A stretch of DNA of 5,188 bases from an uncultured bacterium (GTDB lineage Bacteria; Patescibacteriota; Patescibacteriia; 2-12-FULL-60-25). The first letter of the stretch is position 1. Each line of letters begins with the position of its first letter. This document shows, in pieces, positions 5,161-5,188 of the stretch. The notes beneath the pieces were generated by a model. That model worked only from the letters and a program-made list of their open reading frames with translations. It made no database searches and was not told where the DNA came from. The stretch spans positions 1-5,188 of the forward strand of contig CALBSL010000082.1 of assembly GCA_937968025.1 (NCBI GenBank), read 5' to 3'. The position numbers were made by a program, and so were the translations under genes.

Positions 5161-5188
5161 TTCGCGTGTTTTAGATAATTAACACACG
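5151..5188. repeat. CGTGT repeats and inverted repeat around the edge promoter
   Basis: CGTGT occurs at 5151-5155 and 5165-5169, and its reverse complement ACACG at 5184-5188. GTGTT (5166-5170) and AACAC (5181-5185) form an inverted repeat with a ten-base spacer. The copies overlap the -10 box and the predicted start of the outward promoter, as an operator would. The repeats are short and the region is cut by the window edge, so this is only a candidate. Confidence 0.25.

Noticed and set aside
1..5188. CRISPR array, transposase, integrase, tRNA or rRNA genes
   Set aside because: Reading both strands, I found no regularly spaced repeats, no transposase or integrase motifs, and no tRNA-like cloverleaf or rRNA segments.

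Overview
The window is about 5.2 kb of compact bacterial chromosome with moderately high GC, judged by eye. It holds six protein-coding genes on both strands and no recognisable mobile element, CRISPR array, rRNA or tRNA. The housekeeping proteins (SMC, RbfA, NrnA-type DHH phosphoesterase, ClpP) are clearly bacterial. The wording of RbfA (IEFP.G..VTV; N-terminal half of the KH helix pair without the usual Ala-x-Gly kink) and of SMC (FDEA.GVRPFQ after the Q-loop) recalls Candidate Phyla Radiation/Patescibacteria homologues. That placement comes from memory of the families and is tentative.

Layout from left to right. Positions 1-1472 (minus) are the N-terminal 490 codons of a chromosome-segregation SMC ATPase whose hinge and C-terminal head lie beyond the left edge. 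Upstream of it, and ending in its own intrinsic terminator, is a two-module VOC (glyoxalase/bleomycin-resistance fold) gene at 1528-2172 (minus). A 116-bp divergent intergenic region carries a good minus-strand promoter for the VOC gene and a weaker plus-strand one for rbfA. rbfA (2289-2648) and the NrnA-type gene (2641-3621) overlap by 8 bp and form a small ribosome-maturation/RNA-turnover operon. clpP (3661-4278) follows from its own promoter. A convergent gene for an unrecognised 260-aa protein (4301-5083, minus) faces clpP. The last 105 bp are AT-rich and hold a probable promoter firing out of the right edge.

The most notable feature is the economy of the expression signals. Three stop codons lie inside intrinsic terminator hairpins. 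The rbfA-nrnA terminator shares its 3' arm with the -35 box of the clpP promoter. The best promoters for clpP and smc place transcription initiation almost on the ATG, so both may be translated from leaderless mRNAs. At the protein level, the NrnA homologue has Asp in place of the usual motif I His, and both VOC modules lack the usual C-terminal Glu metal ligand. I see no new multi-gene defence or mobile system here. The least explained item is the 260-aa protein.
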